From Clostridia bacterium (GTDB lineage Bacteria > Bacillota > Clostridia > Oscillospirales > Acutalibacteraceae): a stretch of DNA of 64,000 bases. The DNA lies in NCBI GenBank assembly GCA_017467405.1, contig JAFTSH010000001.1, positions 665,542 through 729,541 of the forward strand, written 5' to 3'. The position numbers were made by a program, and so were the translations under genes. This document shows, one piece after another, positions 8,725-17,203 of the stretch (its first letter is position 1; each line of letters starts with the position of its first letter). Under the pieces are notes generated by a model that saw only the letters and a program-made list of their open reading frames with translations, did not search any database and had not been told where the DNA came from.

Positions 8725-9768
8725 ATGGATACGTTGCTTCCGATAATTGCAATAGTTTTATCTATCATCATTACCGCTTTGCTTGGAAAGGTTTTTATTC
8801 CTTGGCTGAGAAAGCTGAAATTCGGCCAAACTATTCTTGAGATAGGTCCGAAGTGGCATAAGGGTAAGCAGGGAACCCCTACGATGGGCGGATTTATGTT
8901 TATTATCGGTATCCTTGTATCTGTTGCGGTTGCATTAACCGTCGGCCTTGTTGCCGGAGATAACAATCTCTTCAGTGAACTTATACCCGCAGGTGCGCCT
9001 AATAAACTTAAAATAGTCCGTTTGATTGCCGGTCTTTTGCTTGCGATTATGACAGGAGCCGTCGGATTTTTCGACGATTATATCAAGGTAGTTAAAAAAC
9101 GCAATCTCGGTTTGACTGCAAAGCAGAAGACGATGTTGCAGCTTTTGATTGCCGCCGCTTATCTTGCCACCCTTGCTCTTGCCGGTGATCATACTACTTC
9201 GATTCCTTTCGTGAATGTTGAGATAAGCACCGTAAGCGGTATTGGCTTGATATATTGGCCGATTTCGTTAATATTCATTTACGGATTCACAAACGCAGTC
9301 AATCTGACTGATGGTGTTGACGGTCTTGCATCAAGCGTAACGATGGTCGTTTCTGCAATATATATGTGCATATGCACCATCCTTCACTGCTATGGATTTT
9401 CCATTGTAGCTGCAGCCGTTGCCGGCGGATGCATTGGCTTCCTGTTCTGGAATCTTCATCCCGCAAAGGTGTTTATGGGTGATACGGGCTCAATGTTCCT
9501 CGGAGGAATAGTGGTAGCTATAGCTTTCGGCAGTGGATATCCGGTTTTGCTTTTCCTTTGCGGAATTGTTTATCTGCTTGAGGCTATGTCGGTCGTTATT
9601 CAGGTGGCATACTACAAAAAGACCGGAAAAAGACTTTTCAAAATGAGTCCCATACACCATCATTTCGAGCTTTCCTCGTGGAGCGAAAACAAGATAGTGC
9701 TTGTTTTCTCGTGTGTTGCCGCAGTAGGCGGACTCATAGCTTTCTTACTCGTTAAATTTGGTGCATAA
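8725..9768 (+). CDS. mraY: Phospho-MurNAc-pentapeptide transferase MraY
   Basis: 347 residues from ATG 8725, eight bases after AAAGGGTG (a GTG at 8716 overlaps that site). About ten membrane helices. Family motifs: KQGTPTMGG near the N terminus, FFDDYIKV, NLTDGVDGLA, MGDTGSMFLGG and the C-terminal PIHHHFE. It transfers phospho-MurNAc-pentapeptide to undecaprenyl phosphate, forming lipid I at the inner membrane face. Its 3' end lies 13 bases before the ftsW start. Confidence 0.97.
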   Translation: MDTLLPIIAIVLSIIITALLGKVFIPWLRKLKFGQTILEIGPKWHKGKQGTPTMGGFMFIIGILVSVAVALTVGLVAGDNNLFSELIPAGAPNKLKIVRLIAGLLLAIMTGAVGFFDDYIKVVKKRNLGLTAKQKTMLQLLIAAAYLATLALAGDHTTSIPFVNVEISTVSGIGLIYWPISLIFIYGFTNAVNLTDGVDGLASSVTMVVSAIYMCICTILHCYGFSIVAAAVAGGCIGFLFWNLHPAKVFMGDTGSMFLGGIVVAIAFGSGYPVLLFLCGIVYLLEAMSVVIQVAYYKKTGKRLFKMSPIHHHFELSSWSENKIVLVFSCVAAVGGLIAFLLVKFGA

Positions 9769-9781
9769 GGCGGTTGAACAT

Positions 9782-10975
9782 ATGTCCGTAAGACCCGATT
9801 CAAACGAAAACAGCATGATTGTCGGAGACGGCGGCAAAAAGACCTCGCTTTCTATATTCAGAAAACGTGGAAGGGTAGACGTCGTCTTTCTCGCACTCAT
9901 ACTCGGCCTGTTAACAACAGGCCTTGTTATGCTTTTTTCGGCAAGCTATGCACACGCATACTACATCTACGGTAACAGCTATCATTTTATAATCAAGCAG
10001 GCTGAGTTTGCTGTAGTCGGTTTACTCTTGATGTGGCTGATATCACACGTTGATTATCGGGTTTTAAAAAAATTCGGCTTACCTTGGATACTGTACGGTC
10101 TGTCGATAGTAATGCTTATAGCAGTTCTTTTGATGCCTACCCTCTCGGAGGGCTTTGATTACAAACGCTGGATAAAAATCGGCACTTTTTCGTTTCAGCC
10201 TTCGGAAATTGCAAAATTTGCTATAATTTTGCTTTTTGCCTATCTTATTTCTAAAAACTATGATAAAATGAAGAAGTTCACGACGGGCGTTTTGCCATAC
10301 GTCGGACTCTTAGGACTCGTTTGTATTCTGGTCGTTCTCGAACCGCATCTGTCGGCAACCATTCTCATTTTCCTTATCGGACTCGTGATGATGTCGGTCG
10401 GAGGTGCTAAGCTTGGTTGGGTTATATTCTCACTCGGTGTTCTCGGTGCCGGCGGTTTTGCAGCCATTATGACCGGAATAGTCGATTACGGCCGTGACCG
10501 AATTATGTATTGGTTCGATCCGTTTGCCGATGCAAGCGACAAGGGGTATCAGACCGTCCAGTCGTTACTTGCGATCGGTTCCGGAGGACTTTTCGGACGT
10601 CAGCTCGGCGAGTCGCGCCAGAAGTATCTGTGGGTCCCCGAACCTCACAACGATTTTATTTTTTCAATAATCTGTGAAGAACTTGGATTCATAGGCGCGG
10701 CTATAATAATAATCGCATTTGCCGTTCTCGTATGGCGTGGGGTTATGCTTGCATCAAGAGCGCGTGATAAATTCGGAGCTATGCTGGTGGTCGGATTAAC
10801 GTTCCAGATCGGTATCCAGGCTGCACTGAATATTCTTGTCGTTACGAATACCATTCCGAATACCGGAATAAGTCTTCCTTTCTTCAGTTACGGCGGCACC
10901 GCTTTGCTTATGCTATTGGCGCAGATGGGCGTTGTGCTATCCGTATCGCGAGAATGCAGAATTTCAAAACAATAA
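9782..10975 (+). CDS. ftsW: FtsW, septal SEDS peptidoglycan polymerase
   Basis: 397 residues from ATG 9782, eight bases after AAGGCGG. After a cytoplasmic tail of about 35 residues come roughly ten helices of the SEDS family. Motifs: FQPSEIAKF, the EPHNDFIFSIICEELG region and the C-terminal GISLPFFSYGGTALL. SEDS proteins polymerise glycan strands from lipid II together with a class B PBP; the cognate PBP is three genes upstream. FtsW is preferred over RodA or SpoVE from its place in dcw. Confidence 0.93.
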   Translation: MSVRPDSNENSMIVGDGGKKTSLSIFRKRGRVDVVFLALILGLLTTGLVMLFSASYAHAYYIYGNSYHFIIKQAEFAVVGLLLMWLISHVDYRVLKKFGLPWILYGLSIVMLIAVLLMPTLSEGFDYKRWIKIGTFSFQPSEIAKFAIILLFAYLISKNYDKMKKFTTGVLPYVGLLGLVCILVVLEPHLSATILIFLIGLVMMSVGGAKLGWVIFSLGVLGAGGFAAIMTGIVDYGRDRIMYWFDPFADASDKGYQTVQSLLAIGSGGLFGRQLGESRQKYLWVPEPHNDFIFSIICEELGFIGAAIIIIAFAVLVWRGVMLASRARDKFGAMLVVGLTFQIGIQAALNILVVTNTIPNTGISLPFFSYGGTALLMLLAQMGVVLSVSRECRISKQ

Positions 10976-10991
10976 TTTTTCGGAGGAAATC

Positions 10992-12107
10992 ATGCACATT
11001 TTATTTGCCTGCGGTGGAACCGGCGGCCACATAAATCCCGCACTTGCCGTTGCCGGTTACATACGTGAACATCATCCTGATGCAAGAATAAGCTTTATAG
11101 GCAACCGAAAGGGTATGGAGGCGACGCTTGTACCCAAAGCGGGATATGATTTTTATCCGATTGACGTTGCGGGCTTTCAGAGAAAAATATCCTTGGTCAA
11201 TATCGGCAGAAACGCAGATGCGTTTGTCAAAATGTTCAAATCGAGTTTTCAGTCTTCTAAATTGCTGAAAAATCTCGCTCCGGACGTTGTCGTCGGAATG
11301 GGCGGATACGTCAGTGGTCCTGTGCTCAGAAAGGCGCATCAGCTCGGAATCAAGACCGCGACACACGAACAGAACGCTTTTCCCGGCGTTACAACCAAAA
11401 TGCTTTTGAAATACGTCGATACCGTAATGCTGGCAATGCCCGATGCACGCCTCAGATTGCCGCAGGACCGTGAATACGTCATTACCGGTAATCCCGTAAG
11501 GGGAGAGATACTTCGTGCCGACAGGGCGAGCGCAAGAGCTCATTTCGGCATGGATGACCGTATAATGATACTTTCCTTCGGTGGTAGCCTCGGTGCAAAG
11601 AGAATAAACGAGGCTGTTGCTTCTTTGATTGCCGATCATGCGGGAAGCGGGAAGTTTTATCATTACCACGCTACCGGCAAGTTCGGGATCGAATGGATGC
11701 CTGATCTGCTGAAGGAAAAAGGCGTGGATCTTTCAAAGTGCCCTGAGATTCGCATGACCGAGTACATAGATGATATGGATCTTTGTATGGCAGCTGCCGA
11801 TCTTGTTATATGCCGCGCAGGTGCAATTACACTCAGTGAGCTTGAAACCATGGGAAGAGCTTCGGTGCTTATTCCTTCGCCCAACGTTGCTGAGAACCAT
11901 CAGTATCATAACGCTATGACGTTGGTCAACAGAAAGGCTGCGGCGGTAATTGAGGAAAAAGATTTAACCGACGAAAAGCTGATTGATGTTGTTAACGAAC
12001 TGACCAAAAGGAAAGATATCCTTGATTCAATGGGCAAAAAGGCGGCTGAAATGGCAATTACCGATGCTTCAAAACGAATTTATGACGAGATCATAAAGCT
12101 GCTTTAA
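10992..12107 (+). CDS. murG: UDP-GlcNAc:lipid I N-acetylglucosamine transferase MurG
   Basis: 371 residues from ATG 10992, five bases after CGGAGG. N-terminal GGTGGHINPALA (about 7-18), a middle GGYVSGP, a second Rossmann domain starting SFGGSLGAKRIN, and the UDP-GlcNAc-binding CRAGAITLSELE. MurG converts lipid I to lipid II on the cytoplasmic face. It follows ftsW by 16 bases, the usual dcw order. Confidence 0.97.
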   Translation: MHILFACGGTGGHINPALAVAGYIREHHPDARISFIGNRKGMEATLVPKAGYDFYPIDVAGFQRKISLVNIGRNADAFVKMFKSSFQSSKLLKNLAPDVVVGMGGYVSGPVLRKAHQLGIKTATHEQNAFPGVTTKMLLKYVDTVMLAMPDARLRLPQDREYVITGNPVRGEILRADRASARAHFGMDDRIMILSFGGSLGAKRINEAVASLIADHAGSGKFYHYHATGKFGIEWMPDLLKEKGVDLSKCPEIRMTEYIDDMDLCMAAADLVICRAGAITLSELETMGRASVLIPSPNVAENHQYHNAMTLVNRKAAAVIEEKDLTDEKLIDVVNELTKRKDILDSMGKKAAEMAITDASKRIYDEIIKLL

Positions 12108-12136
12108 TTAACGTCGGACCGATTTCAGCATAAACT

Positions 12137-12165
12137 GCAAATGTAGAACTATTCTGCATTTGCAA
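12137..12165 (+). promoter_or_regulatory. Hairpin abutting the murA ribosome binding site
   Basis: TGCAAATG pairs with CATTTGCA; the right arm runs into the AAGGAG that serves murA. Folding could hide or expose the site, so translational control of murA is possible. Only the repeat itself is seen. Confidence 0.4.
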
Positions 12166-12177
12166 GGAGTGCTGATG

Positions 12178-13434
12178 ATGTCTTACTTTGAGATCAGGGG
12201 CGGCAAACGTCTTAATGGCAGAATTAAGATTCAGGGAGCCAAAAACAGCGCATTGCCTGTGCTTTCCGCGGCGCTTTTGTCCAATGAACAGTGCGTTATA
12301 CATAATTGTCCTGAGCTTACCGACGTTGCCGCGGCTGCCGATATTCTTTCTCATCTTGGGTGTGGAATCAATATTGAAGGTAATACCATTACGGTTGATT
12401 CTTCAAAGGCCGACGGCTACGAGATCTCGGATGAGTTAATGACCAAAATGAGGTCGTCGATCGTTTTTCTCGGAGCAATTATTGCTCGTTTCGGTAGAGC
12501 GGTAATGTCTTTTCCCGGCGGTTGTGAACTCGGACCAAGACCGATCGATATTCATTTGTCCTCGTTAAGACAAATGGGAGTCGTAATTGACGAAGAACAC
12601 GGCAAAATTATTTGCAGTGCACCTAACGGGATTTCAGGTGTTGATATTCATCTGCCTATCCCGAGTGTAGGTGCAACGGAAAACATAATGCTTACCGCGG
12701 TTGCGGCAAACGGTATTACAACTATCCGTAACGCGGCAAGAGAGCCCGAAATAACCGATCTTGCGGATTTCCTCAATATGTGCGGAGCAAGAATAATCGG
12801 AGCAGGGGACAGCATCGTCACCGTTTTGGGAGGACGTCCGTTACACGGATGCGAGTTCAGTGTCATACCGGACAGAATCGTTGCAGCTACATATCTTGCT
12901 GCTTGTGCCGCAACGGGAGGCAGGATCACGATTGATGACGTAATACCGTCGCATCTGTGGCCGATAATTCCCGTTTTGGCAGAGGCGGGTTGCGACGTTA
13001 CCGTTGGAAGCGGAGAGGTAACAGTTTTGGCGCCCGAGAGATTGCGCAGGGTGAAGCAGATCACAACGATGGCCTATCCCGGCTTTCCGACGGATGCACA
13101 GCCGCCTGTAATGGCCATGCTGACGGTAGCTGAAGGTACGTCTGTATTTATCGAAAACGTGTTTCAGAACCGTTATCGTCACACAGCAGGGCTATCCCGT
13201 ATGGGCGCGAAACTCAAGGTTGAGGGGCGCGTATGTATCGTCGAAGGTGTACCTTCGCTTTACGGTTCTGCAGTCGATGCAACAGATCTCCGCGGAGGTG
13301 CAGCGATAGCCGTTGCAGGGCTTGCCGCAAAAGGAATCACACGAATATCACGTATTGAACATATTTTACGCGGTTATGAAAAATTTGATGAAGTGCTTTC
13401 GGCACTTGGCGCAGATATAAAACTGATAAATTGA
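12178..13434 (+). CDS. murA: UDP-GlcNAc 1-carboxyvinyltransferase MurA
   Basis: 418 residues from ATG 12178, eight bases after AAGGAG (ATG 12175 is equally in frame). Starts MSYFEIRGG, with the substrate site GAKNSALP and the catalytic loop PGGCELGPRP that holds the fosfomycin-reactive cysteine. C-terminal RGGAAIAVAGLAAKG is typical. MurA catalyses the first committed step of peptidoglycan synthesis. It stands where many Firmicutes carry murB, between murG and divIB. The cysteine predicts fosfomycin sensitivity at the target level. Confidence 0.95.
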   Translation: MSYFEIRGGKRLNGRIKIQGAKNSALPVLSAALLSNEQCVIHNCPELTDVAAAADILSHLGCGINIEGNTITVDSSKADGYEISDELMTKMRSSIVFLGAIIARFGRAVMSFPGGCELGPRPIDIHLSSLRQMGVVIDEEHGKIICSAPNGISGVDIHLPIPSVGATENIMLTAVAANGITTIRNAAREPEITDLADFLNMCGARIIGAGDSIVTVLGGRPLHGCEFSVIPDRIVAATYLAACAATGGRITIDDVIPSHLWPIIPVLAEAGCDVTVGSGEVTVLAPERLRRVKQITTMAYPGFPTDAQPPVMAMLTVAEGTSVFIENVFQNRYRHTAGLSRMGAKLKVEGRVCIVEGVPSLYGSAVDATDLRGGAAIAVAGLAAKGITRISRIEHILRGYEKFDEVLSALGADIKLIN

Positions 13435-13450
13435 CGGGAAGTGAAAGCAA

Positions 13451-14443
13451 GTGGCACAGAGCAAAAAAACGTCTAAAAAGAACACGCTGCGTGAGCGTAC
13501 TTCTGTCGAAAAATCCGCTTCAACGAGTTCTAAAAGCAAGGGCAAAAACAAGAAAAGCGGCAAGGGATCTTATCTTGTGCTTTGGATATGCGTCCTGCTG
13601 CTTATTATGTGCGTACTTGCGATACTTTCTTTTACTGTGTTTTTTAAGATAAAAACCATAACGGTTGAAGGTAAATCTGATTATACCACGCAGGAGATCA
13701 TTAACGCATCCGGTCTTCAAAAGGACATGAATCTGTTGCTTGTATCGACAGATGATATAAACAGAAACGTAACCCAGACTTTGCCCTATATCAAGAGTGT
13801 TTCGGTGCGAAGAAGTCTTCCGTCGAAAATAACAATTACCGTCAGCGAGGCAAAGCCTTATATGGCAATTGCCGATGATTTCGGAACGTTCAGCATAGTT
13901 GACGAGGATTACAAGGTGCTTGAACTCGGAAGAAGAGGGCGTCAGGGAAATACCATAGTCGTAAAAGGCGTTACGGTATCAAACTCAACCGCCGGAAAAA
14001 CAGCGGAGTTCAAGGACGTTGCCGGAGCTGCGGTGCTTAAGGATCTTATCAGTGCGCTTTCACAACACGGCTTTTCGGACATTACATCGGTCGACATAAG
14101 TGATCTGTCATCCATTGAAGCAATAATCAACGACCGAGTAAGACTTGTCGTCGGTTCACAGGCAGCAATGGATTATAAGCTTGATTGTGCCAAAAAGGTT
14201 TTGGAAGAACGCTACAAGACCGAAGAGGGTACGTTGAACCTCTCGCTGTTATCTACGGACGGAGGAAATAAAATGTACTTCCGTGAGCACGATATACACG
14301 ACCTCAGCACCTACGATCAAACGGTTTCAAACGGTGAAATGATCGAAACCGATACGAGCGGAACCGGATCTGCAGATGAATCGGTCACACCTGATGTTGT
14401 ATCGCTTCCGGTAGTCAGTTCTGATTCCGATTCTATCGAATAA
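13451..14443 (+). CDS. divIB: DivIB/FtsQ-type cell division protein
   Basis: 330 residues from GTG 13451. A Lys/Ser-rich cytoplasmic tail (1-37), one transmembrane helix (about 38-62), a POTRA domain beginning FFKIKTITVEG (about 63-135), the FtsQ/DivIB beta domain, and an acidic Ser/Asp/Thr-rich C terminus. DivIB joins FtsL and DivIC in the complex that activates FtsW-PBP at the septum. Position just before ftsZ agrees. The ribosome binding site is weak. Confidence 0.88.
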   Translation: MAQSKKTSKKNTLRERTSVEKSASTSSKSKGKNKKSGKGSYLVLWICVLLLIMCVLAILSFTVFFKIKTITVEGKSDYTTQEIINASGLQKDMNLLLVSTDDINRNVTQTLPYIKSVSVRRSLPSKITITVSEAKPYMAIADDFGTFSIVDEDYKVLELGRRGRQGNTIVVKGVTVSNSTAGKTAEFKDVAGAAVLKDLISALSQHGFSDITSVDISDLSSIEAIINDRVRLVVGSQAAMDYKLDCAKKVLEERYKTEEGTLNLSLLSTDGGNKMYFREHDIHDLSTYDQTVSNGEMIETDTSGTGSADESVTPDVVSLPVVSSDSDSIE

Positions 14444-14519
14444 ACATGTATATTGTGTTTTTGTGGTGATATTTTTTAATTTACATACGAAAAAATGAAA
14501 AATACTCACTATAAATGTA

Positions 14520-14548
14520 TTGAAATTTGTTTGTGTACATGTTAAAAT
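14520..14548 (+). promoter_or_regulatory. Promoter of ftsZ
   Basis: TTGAAA (14520-14525) and TAAAAT (14543-14548), 17 bases apart, in the AT-rich 166-base gap between divIB and ftsZ. It should let ftsZ be expressed apart from the rest of the cluster. Confidence 0.7.
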
Positions 14549-14609
14549 ACATTCGTATGATTGCGTATACTATGATTTTAAATAAAATTTCGAGAGGAAT
14601 GGTTATAAA

Positions 14610-15704
14610 ATGGCACTTGAGCTGGCTAAAGAAATCACTGATATAGTACAAATTAAAGTTATAGGTGTCGGCGGCGGCGGCGGAAACGCTATCAACCGCA
14701 TGGTCGATGCTGGAATACAGGGTGTTGAATTTATTGCTGTCAATACCGACCGTATGGCACTTTACAACTCTAAGGCCGATCAGAAGATCCAGATCGGCGA
14801 AAAGCTTACCATGGGACAGGGCGCAGGTGCCGATCCCGAAAAAGGTCAGCGCGCTGCAGAGGAGTCCCGTGATGAGATCATTGCCGCTCTTAAGGGCACT
14901 GATATGATCTTTATTACCGCAGGTATGGGTGGTGGTACCGGTACCGGTGCTGCTCCTGTTGTTTCACAGATTGCAAAGGAACTCGATATCCTCACCGTTG
15001 GCGTTGTCACTAAGCCTTTTGCTTTTGAGGGTAAGCGCCGTATGGAGCAGGCCGAGCTTGGTATTGCTGCTCTTAAGGAGCACGTTGACAGCCTTATCGT
15101 TATTCCCAACGAGCGTCTTAAGTATGTTTCCGAGCAGAAGATAACCTTTGCTAACGCCTTTAATATTGCCGACGACGTTCTTAAGCAGGGCGTTCAGAGC
15201 ATCTCCGAGCTTATTCAGATGCCCGCGCTTGTAAACCTTGACTTTGCCGACGTTACCGCCGTTATGAAGGATGCCGGTTATGCTCACATGGGCGTAGGTA
15301 CCGCTACCGGACGCGACAAGGCTGAGGCTGCTGCCAACGCCGCTATCACAAGCCCGCTTATCGAAACTTCGATGAACGGTGCGATGGGTGTTATAATCAA
15401 TATCACCGGTTCTCCCGATATCGGACTCGAAGAGGTTGAAACTGCTTCCTCGATCGTTTCGAACGCTGCTCACGAAGACGCAAACATCATTTGGGGTGCC
15501 ACTATTGACGATACTCTTGAGGATGAAATCCGTGTCACCGTTGTTGCCACCGGTGCAAACGGAAGTGCTCCCAAGGCTTCGGTTACTGCTGCGTCGGCTT
15601 CCGCTGCCCTTGATGCTCTCAAGACCGCAGCTGCTGAGCCCGAAGAGGACGAAAGCGATCCTTACGATGACGTTTTTAGAATTCTCAACAGCAGCAACAG
15701 ATAA
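14610..15704 (+). CDS. ftsZ: Cell division GTPase FtsZ
   Basis: 364 residues. GTP-binding [13 protein letters not shown] near the N terminus, the tubulin signature [12 protein letters not shown] (about 105-116), the T7-loop region NLDFADV and the C-terminal polymerisation domain. The C-terminal linker is short (about 25 residues) and ends [15 protein letters not shown], the likely conserved tail for membrane tethers. FtsZ forms the division ring. ftsA is not next to it, so tethering may depend on SepF or an ftsA elsewhere. Codon use looks strongly biased (GCT/GGT/AAG), as expected for an abundant protein. Confidence 0.98.
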   Translation: MALELAKEITDIVQIKVIGVGGGGGNAINRMVDAGIQGVEFIAVNTDRMALYNSKADQKIQIGEKLTMGQGAGADPEKGQRAAEESRDEIIAALKGTDMIFITAGMGGGTGTGAAPVVSQIAKELDILTVGVVTKPFAFEGKRRMEQAELGIAALKEHVDSLIVIPNERLKYVSEQKITFANAFNIADDVLKQGVQSISELIQMPALVNLDFADVTAVMKDAGYAHMGVGTATGRDKAEAAANAAITSPLIETSMNGAMGVIINITGSPDIGLEEVETASSIVSNAAHEDANIIWGATIDDTLEDEIRVTVVATGANGSAPKASVTAASASAALDALKTAAAEPEEDESDPYDDVFRILNSSNR

Positions 15705-15719
15705 ATCTGATCAGAAATT

Positions 15720-15750
15720 AAGCCGACTTACAGTCGGCTTTTTCTTTTTG
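15720..15750 (+). terminator. Terminator after ftsZ
   Basis: AAGCCGAC (15720-15727) pairs with GTCGGCTT (15733-15740), followed by TTTCTTTTT. It overlaps the stop codon of the opposing permease gene. Confidence 0.85.
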
Positions 15751-16138
15751 CTTCTTTGCGACGTTTGCTTATATAATACTCTGAACAACCGTAGATTTCT
15801 CGGGCGGCAAGTAAGATCAATCCCGCACCGAATATTTTGCTAAGCAGCCCGTTTTGTAACTTGGTTGCTAAAAAGTATCCCGGCAGACAGCCGCAAATTC
15901 CCCAGAGTATAAACTGCAGATTCTTTTTCAGGTCGATAACGTCCCTGCGCCAATAAATAATCAGCGATACGATTGCGATGGGAATAAAGAACAATAGATT
16001 GGTTCCCTGAGCTTTTATTTGCTCAACTCCCGCAAACAACGTCAAATAAATGATCAGAACGCCGCCTCCGCCCATTCCCATAGAACCGACGATTCCCGAG
16101 ATAAGACCGGCAAGCGTAGCTGTCAGAATATCGTTCAT
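15728..16138 (-). CDS. Half-size TauE/SafE family membrane protein (second of pair)
   Basis: 136 residues from ATG 16138 (GTG further upstream would lie inside the preceding gene). About four membrane helices. GLISGIVGSMGMGGGGVLI is the glycine-rich motif of TauE/SafE (sulfite/organosulfur exporter) permeases, here once, whereas full-length family members (about 250 residues) contain two such halves. Its ATG overlaps the stop of the partner gene as ATGA, so translation is coupled. The basic C terminus (RRKEAKRKSRL) is cytoplasmic. The substrate is unknown. Confidence 0.82.
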   Translation of the reverse strand: MNDILTATLAGLISGIVGSMGMGGGGVLIIYLTLFAGVEQIKAQGTNLLFFIPIAIVSLIIYWRRDVIDLKKNLQFILWGICGCLPGYFLATKLQNGLLSKIFGAGLILLAAREIYGCSEYYISKRRKEAKRKSRL

Positions 16139-16485
16139 CCTGCAACCATCCTTATTCCTGCCCACAACATGAAGGCCGAAAAAATAAGACGCAGAAGCTG
16201 TGGCTTTATCTTCTTCATTAACAAAGTTCCGATCATAGCACCGGCTATCCCTCCGGGAATGTATTTTAGTGACGGTATTATATCTACCGCTCCTCTTGAA
16301 AGATATATCAGAAATGAGACCAATGTCAGAGGGAATATGACGGATATAGCGTTTGACTGCGCTTCTTTTTGGTTATAGCCCGCTTTTTTTAACAGAGGTA
16401 CGGCGATCATTCCTCCGCCTGCACCGAATAATCCGTTTACAAATCCGATTGAAGCACCGGCAATTGACTTTGCAATTTTTTTCAA
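16135..16485 (-). CDS. Half-size TauE/SafE family membrane protein (first of pair)
   Basis: 116 residues from TTG 16485, five bases after GGTGA; GTG 16494 is an alternative. About four helices, with GASIGFVNGLFGAGGGMIAVP, the N-terminal-half signature of TauE/SafE permeases. Together with the coupled downstream gene it makes up one complete family member. The most likely picture is a two-subunit permease exporting or importing a small anion; sulfite or sulfoacetate is known for relatives, and nothing nearby fixes the substrate. Confidence 0.82.
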   Translation of the reverse strand: MKKIAKSIAGASIGFVNGLFGAGGGMIAVPLLKKAGYNQKEAQSNAISVIFPLTLVSFLIYLSRGAVDIIPSLKYIPGGIAGAMIGTLLMKKIKPQLLRLIFSAFMLWAGIRMVAG

Positions 16486-16568
16486 CGTTATCACCGATAT
16501 TATTTATGCCCCAAATAAGAGCAAGAAATCGCGTTTATCCGCTTCTTTGTCTTGAAGCTCTGCGAAGA

Positions 16569-16606
16569 AAAAACGGCACCGTGTATCAATCGGTGCCGTT
16601 TTGGTA
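16569..16606 (-). terminator. Terminator of the 6S RNA candidate
   Basis: On the minus strand ACGGCACCG pairs with CGGTGCCGT, followed by six T residues (16574-16569). It lies 13 bases beyond the closing stem of the RNA. Confidence 0.85.
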
Positions 16607-16618
16607 AATTAACTCGGT

Positions 16619-16803
16619 ATCCCGCCCTGTCGTAAAGCGGATAATGATAACCTGCGTTCAGCAGGTGGGTACCCTCCCCACTGCTTTGTGCTCCCAACGT
16701 CCGTAAAAACGGGAGGTCTGCATACCCACAGCAGGAGACCGGGTTCCCTTAAATAAAGCTTGTAGGGTTATAGAATCCGCCGATACGCGAACAGGGCAGG
16801 ACG
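16619..16803 (-). ncRNA. ssrS: 6S RNA candidate
   Basis: About 185 nt. The ends form a perfect 11-bp closing stem, TCCTGCCCTGT (16801-16791) with ACAGGGCGGGA (16630-16620), followed on the 5' side by TTCGC as in many 6S RNAs. Inside are a large central bubble, a small hairpin on its 3' side (CCTGC-TGAAC-GCAGG, 16665-16651) and a long interrupted terminal stem with CTCCC/GGGAG. This is the known architecture of 6S RNA, which mimics an open promoter and binds sigma-A RNA polymerase. The 5' end lies about five bases after the DUF1292 stop codon. Primary sequence varies in this family, so a covariance search is the deciding test. Confidence 0.72.
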
Positions 16804-16807
16804 TTAA

Positions 16808-17116
16808 TTACTCTTCTATTTCGTAGTCTTCGCCGAGACGCTCGATAAATTCATCGCTTATACGCTGGAATTCCTCTTCGTCTTCGATTTCCTCGAAGAA
16901 CTCCTCGCCGTCTTCTTCGACTACCTTCATAATGATGAGCTGTCCGTCGTTTTCTACCGAGGCCTGCGCTTCGTCAAAAACGGGGAGAAGAGCAACGTAT
17001 CTGCCGTTGTCATCTTCGATGGCATCAAGGACTTCAAATTCAAATTCGTTTCCTTCGTCATCTCCGAGGGAGATGAAGTCATTTCCGAAATCGTATTCTC
17101 TGCTGTTGTCTGTCAT
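16808..17116 (-). CDS. DUF1292 acidic protein
   Basis: 102 residues, very acidic (E/D-rich C terminus). Matches the DUF1292/YrzB family: FISLGDDEGNEFEFEVLDAIEDDNGRY and VALLPV, then ...IIMKVVEEDGEEFFEEIEDEEEF. Function is unknown. In Bacillus the relative sits with a Holliday junction resolvase gene; here it stands alone, directly before the 6S RNA candidate. A TTGACT/TAAAAT promoter lies upstream and there is no terminator between it and the RNA. Confidence 0.85.
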   Translation of the reverse strand: MTDNSREYDFGNDFISLGDDEGNEFEFEVLDAIEDDNGRYVALLPVFDEAQASVENDGQLIIMKVVEEDGEEFFEEIEDEEEFQRISDEFIERLGEDYEIEE

Positions 17117-17152
17117 AATTATTACCTCGCTGAATTTATTTGTTCCGTGTAT

Positions 17153-17181
17153 ATTTTATATCAAATATATAATTTAGTCAA
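17153..17181 (-). promoter_or_regulatory. Promoter of the DUF1292 gene
   Basis: On the minus strand TTGACT (17181-17176) and TAAAAT (17158-17153), 17 bases apart. Confidence 0.7.
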
Positions 17182-17203
17182 TAGGAATTGATGTCTTATT
17201 GTG

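Noticed and set aside
16619..16803. SRP RNA as identity of the 16.7 kb RNA
   Set aside because: The apical GGAA loop region with its conserved flanks is missing, whereas the long closing stem and central bubble fit 6S RNA.
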